From NCBI GenBank assembly GCA_905250885.1, contig CAJNOQ010000044.1, forward strand, positions 1-64,000: 64,000 bases of DNA, written 5' to 3'. The DNA is from Didymodactylos carnosus. Its lineage: Eukaryota; Rotifera; Eurotatoria; Philodinida; Philodinidae. The notes under the pieces are model-generated. The model worked only from the letters and a program-made list of their open reading frames with translations. It was not told the origin of the DNA and searched no databases. This document shows positions 1 to 11,909 of the stretch, in pieces. Position 1 is the stretch's first letter. Each line of letters begins with the position of its first letter. The position numbers and the translations under genes are program-made.

Positions 1-198
1 GAAATTTTTCTTATATTCAGTTGTCTGACGCCATTTGTTCTTCAGTTCAACTAATTTTCTCTCTCGCTTCTTCAAATTTCGTTTTCATTTCATTTTTCTT
101 AAATCTATTATTTAAAGCAACTAAAATCACAACGAACGTGATGTGGGAAACTCCCTATTGACTGCGGGCCGCTTCTGGCAGATTCAGATCGGATACAT

Positions 199-423
199 CA
201 AGGGGGTAAAAGCACCACTTCATTTCACTTCACTTCACTTCACTGCTGAAACGGCGCCCCTGATGGGGGAGGGAAGCAAGGAAGGGAAAGTACCATTTCA
301 CCACTTCCGCTTAACTTGAAGTGAACTTGAAGTGATTTTTTATTGTTTCGACCGTTTCAGCAGCGTTTTACCTAGATGAAGTGAAGTGAAATGAAGTGGT
401 GAAGCGGTGCTTTTACCCCCTTG
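199..423. repeat. Short inverted-repeat element with CACTT repeats
   Basis: The left end reads CAAGGGGGTAAAAGCACC and the right end is its near-perfect reverse complement. Inside the ends each arm carries runs of CACTT (left) or AAGTG (right), and the arms continue to a CTGCTGAAACG / CGTTTCAGCAG pair around positions 243-253 and 350-360. The middle is GC-richer than the surroundings. There is no coding capacity, so this fits a non-autonomous MITE-like element. No clear target-site duplication is visible. Confidence 0.7.
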
Positions 424-577
424 GGATAGTCTGTCGACATCGCAACTTGTGCGCAGCACAATTGCTCTCTAGTTTATTTAATTTGTTTGTTGCGGCGATG
501 TAATTGATTCTCTATGTGAATAACAGTTATTCCATCATTGTAGTGGTTTGTTAAGGTTGACCGGTCTTTGTACGTAG

Positions 578-1176
578 GCATACACCGGCTAATAATCGAT
601 GTTAGGGCATTCAGCAAAGTCGTTCCAAATCAGTTATGAAAAAACTTATCAGCGCAGACCTTGGATCTAAAGTACTAAACTCTTCCATTCAAATGTGATG
701 AAATAAGGTGGGGCTGGATGAAACCTATGCCTTGAGTGTATACGTTGACATGAATTTGTTTTAATTTTATTAAGGTTCTCCATTAGCTTGTCCGCGCTGA
801 TCGGGTGATTAAAATTTTCAGATTTCCAGCAACTTCTTTCTGTACAAACTTCCACTCCTTGTTCTTCCTCTTTCAGAGATAAACTGAAATGCAAAATATT
901 TTTAGTATTTTCTGTGACAGAAATATAAGTGTCCGAAACTGAATAAAATTGCTTGTACAAAATAATCGATCATCGATTATTTTTCTGCGATGTCAGTGCG
1001 TTTTTGATTTATCATATTTTCTCTATATATAACATTAAAATTTTCCAGACACTTCAGTTTGGTAGAGCAAACATTTTTCTGCAAGATGGGATATTCGATA
1101 GCTGCGTGATTTTTTTATAACTGATTCGGAACGACTTTGCTGAATGCCCTAACATTGATTATTAATCGGTGCATGC
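578..1176. repeat. Inverted-repeat (MITE-like) element, ~70 bp arms
   Basis: Positions 578-646 and 1106-1176 are imperfect inverted copies. The ends read GCATACACCGG and, reverse-complemented, GCATGCACCGA. Both arms carry GGGCATTCAGCAAAGTCGTT. The interior holds a small palindrome around 962-981 and an unsupported minus-strand open frame of 97 codons. The same end sequence recurs at 57197. No transposase is present. Confidence 0.75.
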
Positions 1177-1839
1177 TTATTTCTACCTATTTTTTCAGCG
1201 AGACAAAAAAAAATTCATGACTCTTGAAAGTATCATGCGGACAAATCCTATTACGATTTTAACTAGGACATTTTTCTCTATCAACTGGTATAAGAGCATT
1301 GAAAACAGAGTTTGACACGTGGGAAGTACTTATAAAAGTTTATTACTAGGATTGTACTATAAATGCAATGATCGTCTGGAGAGAGAAGAACTCAGATTGG
1401 AATAAAAAAAAAATAAAGGTCACTTATTTATTAAAGAATGAAATAAAATTCTAGTATCTCATCTTGTAGCTTTTCACTAAAACTTGACATTTTTACACAA
1501 AGATATTCGAAATGCATCAGCCAATAGCTATTCAGTAGCTAGTAAATTCGTTAAGGAAGCGATTTGGAATCTCAGAGTCGAGGGACATAGATGTTCTAGC
1601 AGAGAAATCACAAGAATTAAATAAAAATCTTATAGAATAAAATCGAAAACGATATTCAATGTGTGATTATTCCAGACACAGTAGAGCTTCCAATAAATGT
1701 TATAAATGTTCAGAGTTTGTTTGTAACGAAGACAGTGCGCAGTGTATTTTTGTATTAAGTTTTTAACTTATCAATTTAGTAATTTCTTTTTTAGATTAAA
1801 TATAAAAATAATTTAATTTTAACTGATATGGTTGTTTAA

Positions 1840-2443
1840 TCCTTGACAGCTGTTCTCAGTTTTGGACTTCATGGCTGCTCAGGTGTCCGGTTGGACCTTC
1901 ACGGGAACGTATGGAAGAAGTTCAAACTTTTTACCATTTGATTGAAGCTTTTCATGCATGGATCAATGGTCTACATCATGCTCTTTCTAGGCGTGAATAT
2001 GTTGATACTGATGCAGGGGATGTAAACGTATATTATTTAAAAGACATTTTTGGGAAAGGTTTTATAATTATGTATGCACCAGTTTTTAACTGGTGTTGGA
2101 GTATCAGGGAAAATTTCTATACATCAGTTATCAAGATTCGCTCATAGCTTCGGACGGGCTCATTTTGTAGAAAAATGTTTGCTCTACCAAAATGACGACA
2201 GAGGGCGGCTCTAACACGGCTGGAAATCGTAAATATAACACCACGATTGTTATCGGGTCAGTGCGGACCCATACTCCAGTTTTTTTCTATGAGACTCATT
2301 CACGAGACTTGATATAGGTAGTGTGCATGGATAGAAGATTGACGATTAGAAAAGAGAGCAGCTCGAAAGAGATGTATACTGCCGAGTAAGAAACAGAAAA
2401 CTTCATAGTGGGTCCAACTGGATCCCCAAACAGCTGTCAAGGG
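1840..2443. repeat. piggyBac-like MITE with TTAA target duplication
   Basis: The left end is TTAA followed by TCCTTGACAGCTGTT. The right end is AACAGCTGTCAAGGG followed by TTAA (flanking copies at 1836-1839 and 2444-2447). TTAA duplications plus CCC-type ends are typical of the piggyBac superfamily. The next inner blocks (GGTTGGACC at 1890-1898 and GGTCCAACTGG at 2411-2421) also pair. No transposase is encoded. A 78-codon open frame inside (1911-2147) resembles nothing known to me. Confidence 0.7.
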
Positions 2444-3459
2444 TTAAAAATCAAAAATGGCATTAATGGTAGTACGTAATGTAGGCTTGATAGTTCTACG
2501 GTTAATTCCTTATTTCATAGATTGCAAGCTGGCTGAAAAATGCAATTCGGCTACAATCACCTCTCCCAAAACGTTTTTTTGAGTGATTGTAGTAATTTAC
2601 CATAATTTACGGGACGGAACTTTTAATTTTACCATGATCAGGTGTCTAGCAAATTTTCTAAAAATTTTATTTTTGCATCTTTTTTCTATAAAATATAATT
2701 TGAAAAATAGTTCTCATCATTTTTTTTGTTAAATGAACAGTAGTTTTGTTCTTATATTTCAAATATCCCTATTATTTATTCTGTTGCTCCCGCTTGCTAT
2801 TGTCTTCTCGGAAATGGAAAGTATTTGAAGATTGCATGAAAATAACAGTAATTCTCAAGCGTAAACAAATTACACGTTTTTAACATAAATCTCTGTTAAT
2901 AATTTTGTAAAACAAATAAACAAGAACAATGTTTGACGTTAGAAAACAGTCACCAGTATCAATAAAACGAGCTTTGATCATATTTTACTTCATCAAGATG
3001 ATTATTCAAAAATAGATAAACATAGAAATAACAATAATGAGCAAGTGGCTGTTTTACACACCCATATATATACATGTATAATATATATATATATATTTTT
3101 TTTTTTAATAAAAAAAACAGTTTGCCCCAAAAAGCTTATTAGATAAAACACAAAATAAAAAATAAACAAATGCGATACGCGTAGCCAGCTGCGTGAGATA
3201 TTTGTATGAGATTTTACCGAAAAAAGGATTGAAATGGAAAAGGTTTAAAGTCACAGTTAATCATCCGGAAAATTGAAAACACTAGCAAAATACTAGTTAG
3301 TTTGTTAACCAGCCGGCGATAACAATTATATCTGAGAATAATTTCAAAACAGATCAATAAATAAACAAAAGTTTCTTTAAAAGAGTGAGAAATAAAATTC
3401 AAAAACACTTGACTTTACGATTGCCTCTCATTCAAATCATTTTCCTATTTTGCTCTTAT

Positions 3460-4978
3460 TTAGTTGATTTTTAATTCTTTTGCATGTTCCCATGGAAATT
3501 CTTCTCGTCCAAAATGTCCATAACATGCTGTTTTGGAAAAAATTGGCTTTTTTAAATCTAAATTTTTCATTATCATACCAGGACGTAAATCAAAATTTTT
3601 AAGGACTACATTAAGTAATTCTTTCTCGGAATATTTTGATGTACCGTACGAAAATACGGTCACTGACAATGGTTCCGCAATGCCAATCGCATAGGATACC
3701 TACAACGACAGAAGAAAACACGAATATTACAAAGCCATATATTTGAAGTTTGGTTTTTGCTAGTAATAGCCGCAATACAATAAGTCTAAATTCTCTAATA
3801 CAAAACTGCTAATTATTTCTGAAGTTGACAGTTTGAAAAAAGTTTTTTAGCTACTCTTCCTCTTATAACAGAATAATCGTACTGTTTTTAGGACAAATCT
3901 GTTGTATGAATGGGTTTAACCTACTTGAACGAGGCATCGTCTGCATAATTTGGATTTAACTAATGATTTAGCTACCCATCTCGCAGCATATGCTCCCGAT
4001 CGATCAACTTTGGATGAATCTTTGCCTGAAAACGCTCCACCACCATGTGCACCCCTAAAATTAAACTTTAAGTTATTTCAGGTTCAAAAATATGTATACA
4101 AAAAGAAAAGACTACTAACCATCCACCGTATGTATCTACAATGATTTTACGACCAGTTAAACCAGCGTCACCCTGAAATGAAAAGCAGATGATAAAAAAA
4201 TACTAGTTACTAACAATATTCTCTTTCTTACTTGTGGTCCACCAATGACAAATTTTCCTGATGGATTTAAATGATATACTGTTTTTTCGTCCAAATATTT
4301 CTGCGGTACTACGGTTTTGATCACTTTTTCCATTAAGTCCTTTCTTAATTGTTCCATTGTTACATCTTCATCATGCTGTGTACTAATAACAATAGTGTGC
4401 ACTCTTCTCGGTACGCACGCGCCATTATCAAACGAATATTCGACTGTCACCTGGGTCTTTGTATCAGGTCTCAACCATGGCAACTGACCGTTTCGTCTCA
4501 ACTCTGATAATTTTTGGTTTAACCGATGTGACAAAATAACCGTCAATGGCATACATTCCTCTGTTTCATCCGTTGCATAACCAAACATCAGACCTTGATC
4601 ACCCGCTCCGATGTCTTCATCACGTTTATTTTCATGTACAGCTTGTGCAATATCGGGTGATTGTTGTTCAAGTGCTACGAGAACGTTTATTGTTTTATAA
4701 TCAAAGCCTTTATCCGATGAATCATATCCAATTTCTTTTACTTTTGCTCGAATAACTTGTTGATAGTCAATATGAGCTTTTGTTGTTATTTCACCACAAA
4801 CCAGAATCATCCCCGTCTTTGTACACGTTTCACAAGCTACACGAGAATCAGGATCAGTCTTTAAACACGCATCTAATATTGCATCAGAAATTTGATCACA
4901 TATTTTGTCTGGATGACCTTCACCTACAGATTCTGAGGTAAATAAAAATGTTTCCGTCGCACCCATTGTAGACTCCAT
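3460..4978 (-). CDS. MAT2A: S-adenosylmethionine synthetase (methionine adenosyltransferase)
   Basis: This enzyme makes S-adenosylmethionine from methionine and ATP in the cytosol. It has four exons on the minus strand: 4232-4978, 4120-4172, 3925-4054 and 3460-3699. All introns are GT-AG and phases close to give 389 residues, close to the usual ~395 of animal MAT. Visible motifs are GHPDK (residues 21-25, ATP/methionine site), signature 1 [12 protein letters not shown] (124-135) and signature 2 GGGAFSGKD (271-279, crossing the exon 2/3 junction). The start is the first ATG of the conserved frame ([11 protein letters not shown]). A second in-frame Met at residue 5 could also serve. Acceptor-like CAG sites lie in the leader about 23 and 48 bases upstream. 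No damage is seen. The paralogue (MAT1A versus MAT2A) cannot be told apart here, so the symbol names the general animal form. Confidence 0.97.
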
Positions 4979-5366
4979 TCAACTTATTTATCCTGTCTCC
5001 TGGAATGTTTTAGGCTCAGTTATCTGAAATACAAAATTAAAAACAGGGTTTAACAAGATTAAAGAGACATCTGATGTCTGAAGACTTCATAGCATAGAAG
5101 AGTACAAAATTATTCTTGATTGATAGACATAGTTACCTGATTGTTGCCCTACTTTCCAGTACAGAGATCAAAACCAAGAGACATCATGGTTTTTGAGCAA
5201 AATCATTATGATTGAAGTGAGTTTTAAAAAACCTCTTCGCTTTTTTATTAAAATATATTGTCAAATTTAAAAAACCAAAACACTTTTATTAACATATGCA
5301 TTCGGCTAAAAACTTCTTAGAAGTTTAAACGTCAAAACATATTTTAAAATAAACGTAAGATTGTGT

Positions 5367-5441
5367 GACGTAAGAAAGTGTGAGATCATCAGACGTAAGA
5401 AAGTGTGAGATCATCAGACGTAAGAAAATGTGAGATCATCA
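5367..5441. repeat. Tandem repeat, three 25 bp units
   Basis: Three head-to-tail copies of a 25 bp unit (GACGTAAGAAAGTGTGAGAT + CATCA) lie at 5367-5391, 5392-5416 and 5417-5441. Only one base differs (third unit: AAAATG for AAAGTG). There are no spacers, so this is a minisatellite, not a CRISPR array. It lies about 390 bases upstream of the MAT start codon. Confidence 0.9.
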
Positions 5442-7197
5442 GAGAATGATTATTTCATTCGGCTAGCGCAATATAAAATAAAAGATACTGTTTGAGAAAA
5501 ACTGTTAATGAACGAAGAAGTCAACAAATTTGGAATAAGGAAGGCATAAAGATCCGTAATGAAGAGGTTGAACAGGATAAAAAAGAGAAAGAGGGTTTAT
5601 GATAATTTTGAAAAATTGCAACAGTCGATGGTACTTTGATCTGAGAGAAAAATCTGAGTGTCTAAAAGAAATATGTTAGCCAAAGGGTACTTCCATTTAG
5701 ATCCAACCAACTTATACCGACATAGCCGAAAACTTTCAAGACTCTTCTTGTGTAGAGCATAAAAAGTTACAAAGAATTCCATATTTGTTCGCTAAAAAAG
5801 TCATAAAGCAACTTTGATCTTGTTTTTCTGTACCTTTATAGAGTTTACACCACCGTTGGACATGCCATACAAAAGAGCATTTCGAGTAGTACAAATACTA
5901 ATATTAAAAACTTGTTGTAGTACTTTTGCAATGGCAGGCCAGCTGTTGCAAAATGGCCGAAAATGAAAAAATGACACTCAGTATTCCACCTTTTCTGAAG
6001 ACAAAACAAAACAAAAAGTTCTTACACTATGGATAAAAATGAAGGTAAAGAACTGATTAACCCAATAAAAAAAGAATAAGGTAGATATCTATCTTCCTCT
6101 TTGAGTATGCAGCCCATCTTTGAAGACCCTTTTTTAAAAACAGTTAACTTTCACGCCCCACAGCACAAAAAGTATACGGTGGAACTTTTTTGTTTTACTT
6201 CCATTTGTAGTACTGGTCGAGCTGTACAAAGTGGCATCAGAAATATTTTTGGCCCGCTTCGTTTTTGTCTGGGCGAACCTAAATGGAAGCACCTCAAATC
6301 AACGAAAAACAGCACGATCAGAAAGTTTGTTTACAAAATCAAGACTGGAGAGAAAGAAATAATTATCATATAATGAACGGCAGTAGTCAAGTGGCGGAAA
6401 CATGCTAGAAACAAAGCTGCGATGCAAGGTATCAATAGATCGCAAGCCACACACACACACATCCCAAGGCTTCCCGCTTAGACCGACAGGCGAGCGTAAC
6501 ATAAGAACAGAGAGTAAGGAATACCATATAAGTCAATCGCGGATCCAGCCAGCGAGCGGCTGTTCGTACGGTTGATGAAAAAAAATAATTATGACTCAGC
6601 GACTGCCTCAAAGAGTTGTGGGAAAAACGCTAGTGCCGACGTGAAATCAGGTTTTTAACGCTTTACGAGTAGCGCATATAAAAAGTCGGAGCGCCAAGGC
6701 CAAAATACATAACAGAATAACACTGTCATCGATTCAAAACTTAAAATATTACACATTATGTCTAAAGACTCTAAAGCAAAGAATTTACTAGAAGGAAGGA
6801 TTTAGAAAAAAATAATGTTTGATTGTGTGTGTCAGATATTCCATTGTAAGCCAATCAAAACAAAGAAAAAACAGACATTCTTTCTTAACCACGAAAGACA
6901 AAATATTCATAGAGATGCCTCAAATATCCACTGATGCAGAGAGAAGGCTAAGTAACCTTTTCTGTAGTTCGACGATAGATGTCGCGCGAAATTAGTCAGT
7001 TTTGATAACACAAAAAGTCATCTGCGGATAATAAAACTTATAGAATATAGATAGCCTATCCTAGTGAACCGATTAAGAATACCTCTAGCCCCCCTGGGAT
7101 CTTCAGAGGCTGTCAAGAAAAACTCTTTAGCTTTATATTAATTACATTGGACGCTTTTTGTGTGGAATCAGAGAAATTCACAACATTTGCCAGCTAT

Positions 7198-7316
7198 GGC
7201 CCTGTCTACACTACAAAAGTTAAAGCAACATTAAGCAATTCTATTGTTTGAAAGTTAAAGTTTAAGCCAATAGAATTCCTTAAAGCTCCTTTAACTTTTG
7301 TAGTGTAGACAAGGCC
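7198..7316. repeat. Short MITE, ends GGCCCTGTCTACACTAC
   Basis: The element is about 119 bp and nearly all inverted repeat. The left arm is GGCCCTGTCTACACTACAAA then AGTTAAAG. The right arm ends CTTTAACTTTTGTAGTGTAG then ACAAGGCC. A CTAT tetranucleotide stands on both flanks and may be the target duplication. It is non-coding. Confidence 0.75.
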
Positions 7317-7729
7317 TATCCTGGTTGCGAACGCCGACCACCCATGTAAATATTTTTGAGTTCTAGAAGTGTCTCAAATCGCGTTTTATTCTACGTTTAT
7401 GTCGCTCAGATATGCACCCTTTTGGTGCGTCTAGAAGCGTTTTATACTGACGTTTAAACGTTTTTTTTATGTTCATTTTTGTTTTTTCAAAAAAGCTTTT
7501 TTACTCTTGAATAAAATTCCTAGCCAAGATTTCATTGTGCTTTAGTCAGCTGAGATTATATATAAGTGTGAAAGCTTTATTTACGAGAAAGAAAGTTGAT
7601 GCTGTCAGCGTGATTCGAATCTGGACAGTTTTTAATACTGATACGTAGTATTACATTATTAGATTTGTTGTCGAGCAGTTAAATTTTAATTATTTATTAT
7701 CGCACGAAAACAAACTGTGAGGTAAGTAA

Positions 7730-8033
7730 CCCAAGCAAAAATCACCTATGGGAAAAATCTAGATAGATTTCGACTGTAATAGGGCGATGCACGAGTAGTT
7801 ATCATCTAGATTATTAGTTGAAAAAGGGACTTTTAACTAGATGCGTCTACATATGCACCTAGCAATAGTTAAATCGATCGATTAACGGGCGATAAATCGA
7901 TAGTTGCAACTAGAAGAAACCTAGCAATCGCCCGATTACTAGATTTCCACGGTCGTTACCCAATAGTTGCAATCGAGTAAAAATCTAGTAAACTAGGTGA
8001 ATCGGGCGATACTATATTTTTTTTATGCTTGGG
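7730..8033. repeat. Element with CCCAAGCA ends and repeated internal words
   Basis: The left end is CCCAAGCA and the right end TGCTTGGG, with TAA immediately outside both. The interior repeats short words on both strands: CTAGAT several times, GGGCGAT or ATCGCCC four times, and AGTTGCAA twice. No coding sequence is visible. It looks like a non-autonomous transposable element with subterminal repeats. Confidence 0.6.
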
Positions 8034-8457
8034 TAAGTCACCATGTTGGCAAACTTTTGATTTAAAACATTGCTCACTTTCATTGTATGTTGTCAAATTG
8101 AGACATATACTGTAGTATCTGTAAAAAAAGTGATTTCACCTCATTGTAACTTGAGCAAAAATTATTAGAAGGGTGAGCCGTTCTTTTTGATCTATCTTAC
8201 GATATCGATGCATTATCTTCATCGTCTAGCGGAGTCAACTGAATTATTGTCAAGTCAACAGAAACTTTTTAGTGGTAAAAAATGGTGGCAATTTAATGCT
8301 TGGACCACACCATGACATCTAGACTGATGTGAAAAGGAATAACTTCCAATTTTTAGTCACAACCGAATAGCTGAACTGTCAGTATTCCAGCTAAATGCAT
8401 TCGATTGGTAGTTATTCGACGAATCGTAGTTTGTCGTACTCAGAAGAAATGACCAGA

Positions 8458-8580
8458 GGCCTGTTTCTTAAAAAAACTTAAGTAGAAAATCTTACTTAAG
8501 TCAAAAAAGACAAAGACTTTTTTGGACTTAAGTTTGACTTAAGTAAGATTTTCTACTTAAGTTTTTTTAAGAAACAGGCC
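8458..8580. repeat. Near-perfect palindromic MITE
   Basis: Arms of about 49 bp (GGCCTGTTTCTTAAAAAAAC at the left end, its exact complement at the right end) flank a ~25 bp centre. The arms are essentially identical, which suggests a young insertion or ongoing gene conversion. The arm is rich in ACTTAAGT words. No coding capacity. Confidence 0.85.
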
Positions 8581-9388
8581 CCAGTTTGAATTGAAAAGAA
8601 TTTTTGTCTTAATAAGCAGTCTATTTGGTACCTCTCTTTTTCAGTTTTTACGATCGGCTATATGAGTTTAAATCTTATTGATATTAACGGCTATTATTTA
8701 CCGCTAAAAGAAGTCAACAACAACAAGAGAAAATAGTAAGAAATTACTTAAAATATCCGTAGGTTGAGAATGTACGTATGACTAACGATGATCGTTAGAA
8801 AGATGGCTAATCTGAAATAAATTCAAGAAAGTGACCATGTAAAATATATAAAAAAATCAAAACTCGAATAAGGGTAGAATAGACAGAACCTAGTTTTTCA
8901 TTTAACATAATACTGTTGTTTGAGAAATGTTTGCTGCATAACTCGAAAATTATCATATGGATCTGCACGGACACATTTTTTAATACGTGTGTAGAATTCT
9001 CTCCTCGATAACAATTTTTTGCCAGAGAAAAAAGATGTTTTTTCAGTAAAAACTAATAACTGATTTAGTAGAAAACGGTGTACTTTGAATAAAAACTGCT
9101 GACTGATTTTAGTTTACGTGATGCATTCTTGTGTATCCATATCGGTTTCTTTCTCATCTCTGACTTTTGCTTCTTGTCCTTTTATACCGCTTGGTTCCAG
9201 AACACAGATCAAATTGAGGGAAATGGTGTGAAACTCTATTATAATAAATAGGAGTGATACTTTCCTCTGAAAAGTAACGGTAACAAAAATCCGTTACCTA
9301 TTACCAGTAAATAGTAACGAAAATCAGAAACGATGAAGGAAAAGTGCTACTCATAATAATAAAGAAGACAAAACTACAGTCATTTGGC

Positions 9389-10082
9389 GTCAAATTCAGG
9401 GTAAACAATTTGGACTTTTTCAATCTTGTAGAATAACTCTTAAAACTTCGTTTTAGCTTTAAAAGAAGCAGAATTTTATCTAATATTTAATGATATGCTT
9501 TGGTTGGAATATATCGTTATGATTTCTTTAAAACTTCCGAAATAGTAAACTTTCCTCCCCCCCCAAAACTATCCTATTTTTATTCGGACAGGATTTTTTC
9601 CACTATAAGACTATGGCTTCTTGAATCTAGCATATTGAGAGCAAGTGTAGAGAATTTTGGATATTCTGGTCTATAGAAAAAACCGGACTGTTACCTTTTA
9701 AATCTTATAAAGATAATACGTGTGCTTAGTTTTTCAAACTTTTTGTTTTTCATAGAAAACTAGAATTAAATTGACTCTCTTTTGTAACAAAACCAAATGT
9801 TATTATTTTATTTCATTCATAGGATTTTGTAGAGCTTGGAAAGCTGAATCTTTTGGTACCTAAATTTTTATGGCTATGTGTGATAGAAAAACCCGTTTAC
9901 AAAACCGGTTACTTTTCAGATGGTAGTAATATTTTTTAACGAGAGTTTACTATTTCAGAAGTTTTAAAGAAAGTATATAATTAAATACTAGATAAAATTC
10001 TACATCGCTTAAGTCTAGAACGAAGTTTTAAGAGTTATTCTTTAAGGTTGAAAACATCCAAATTTTCCATGCTGAATTTGAC
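9389..10082. repeat. Fold-back element with ~140-160 bp diverged arms
   Basis: Positions 9389-9551 and 9945-10082 are inverted copies. Both begin GTCAAATTCAG and both carry GAATAACTCTTAAAACTTCG and GAAATAGTAAAC. The copies differ at many sites and by small indels, so the element is older than the one at 8458. The centre (~390 bp) encodes nothing recognisable. Confidence 0.75.
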
Positions 10083-11909
10083 ATCAAAGGACGATAGTGT
10101 CTGCTCTTTCTTTCAGATTATTTTTATTAATCATGCTACAGTTAGGATAAAATTGCCACGAACTTCAGCGTTATTGTATCAGAATAAGAAGTATGTGTTT
10201 TCTATGAGAACAACGAGCAGGTTAACTGTAAAGATTTTTTTCTTACATAGCAAGTATTTTTTTGTGTGTTTATAGTCATGAAGAGATAATATGTGTGGAT
10301 GCATGACGAAAAAGAACAGTCAGTAGATGCGAACATCCTGTCTCTTTCTGACAAATTACTATGCTCATATGATGTTTTTGCTGGCATGTCTTAAAAGAAA
10401 ATGTATAATGTGAAGAATTTTTTGCTAAAAAATCTTTGATTTTGCTGTTTCGTTTATGTCCATGTTCACCTCATATAGATCTCTAAATGATGAGTTTTTT
10501 TTCAAAACCTAAAGAATATATTTTTAGATGCCATTGACAAGAAAAATAACACTTTAGAAAGAAAACTGTATTGATTTTAGTTACAGATACTAAGAAAAAG
10601 ACAAATACGGATCAAGGCTGAAATAATGGACGAAAGTAGTTATTGATCTGGAAAATGAGAAAGTCGAATCTCTATAGACATATCTAACTTTATATTCTGA
10701 TAGAAAATCATTATAGTTTATACGGAAATCAACTGATTATTCTAACTGATCTTATCATGATTTTTCATCATAGGTCATGCTCATGATTTATGAACTTTCA
10801 GACAAAAACTAAACAAGTAACACGATGAATTTGAACTTGATATAAAAAATTCGTATGAGAGATAAAAATAATGTCAATGACACGTAAACTGCATGACAAA
10901 AAAAGAAAACAAACGTTTTTCTCGTACATGCGAGTAGTAGAAACTATCAAACACATATTATTAATTGTGTTGAATAGACTCATGTGTGTAACAGTAACAT
11001 ACTGTTTAGATATTTTTCTGTTTTTTCATTCCTTCTCCTGAAACGTTATTGTACCAATTGATGAAATAATAGTGGAATATTCTCGGAAATGGTAGAAAGT
11101 AATGTCAATTCGATCAATATCAGATAGAATACTTCATTTATATCAATGCGGATGAGAAATGAGTCGTGATAACTTTTTGTACAACAAGGTGTAGTTAGTA
11201 TAACACAAAAAGGCATCTTCTGAGTGTGATTATCGACGACGCTCAAATCGAAACAGCATAGGTTATCATTATCTCATGTAATTAACGATACCTCTATGAT
11301 TTGTTCTACTAAATAAGGGAACAAATATAAATGAGTCTAAAATTATCCAAAAAAAAAAAAAGATCGAATTGAGACAGATAAAAAAACGATTAATTCTCTA
11401 TTATTTTTTTATCAGAAATGATACTACATATTTCCTACATTAGAATTAGAACGAAAATAAAAGTTAAAACATAAATGAAATTAGAAGAATTATTTGATGT
11501 GATGTAAACACAAAACGTTCATGTTTATGATCAAAGTTCAATGTTAAAAGTTGAAAGATTTTAGAATATCTAAAATTATGTTAATGATCTATAAGAAGAA
11601 ATTACGATTGTATATAAGAAAATAAAATTATCCAACGATGAAATGTTGATGATAGACAAAAAAGTGAAAATATGTGGACTTCTGAAGTTTGATTATGGCC
11701 TTAAATAATAATACAAAATGAAGTTTTTATCATCTGTCTTTCGTTTTCTTTTCTGATACGTTTTGGCTATTGTTTATTAATATCAATGAAGAAGTATTCG
11801 TCTCGTTCATTTCGAACATCTTACATTTAGATTCCTGTAGACTGATGAGTATTGTTTTGTCTACTTTTTAGATTATTTATTATTTTTTGTCTTGTTGTCA
11901 CTTTTTCAC

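Larger units (their letters stand above)
1..3459. other. Gene-free stretch with three repeat elements
   Basis: Apart from the three inverted-repeat elements listed separately, this stretch holds only AT-rich sequence and a (TA)n tract near 3064-3100. I see no exon with convincing splice sites and no conserved protein. Confidence 0.6.
4979..11909. other. Gene-free stretch rich in small repeat elements
   Basis: Between MAT and the amidase gene there is a 3 x 25 bp tandem repeat and four fold-back elements (7198-7316, 7730-8033, 8458-8580, 9389-10082), all listed separately. The remainder is AT-rich with only short unsupported open frames. I see no conserved coding sequence. Confidence 0.6.

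Noticed and set aside
667-960. 97-codon minus-strand frame as a gene
   Set aside because: It lies wholly inside the 578-1176 inverted-repeat element, with no conserved pattern or splice context.
1911-2147. 78-codon frame as a gene
   Set aside because: It is inside the piggyBac-like MITE, too short for a transposase and without recognisable motifs.
5367-5441. CRISPR-like array
   Set aside because: The three 25 bp units abut with no spacers, and the genome is eukaryotic. It is a minisatellite.
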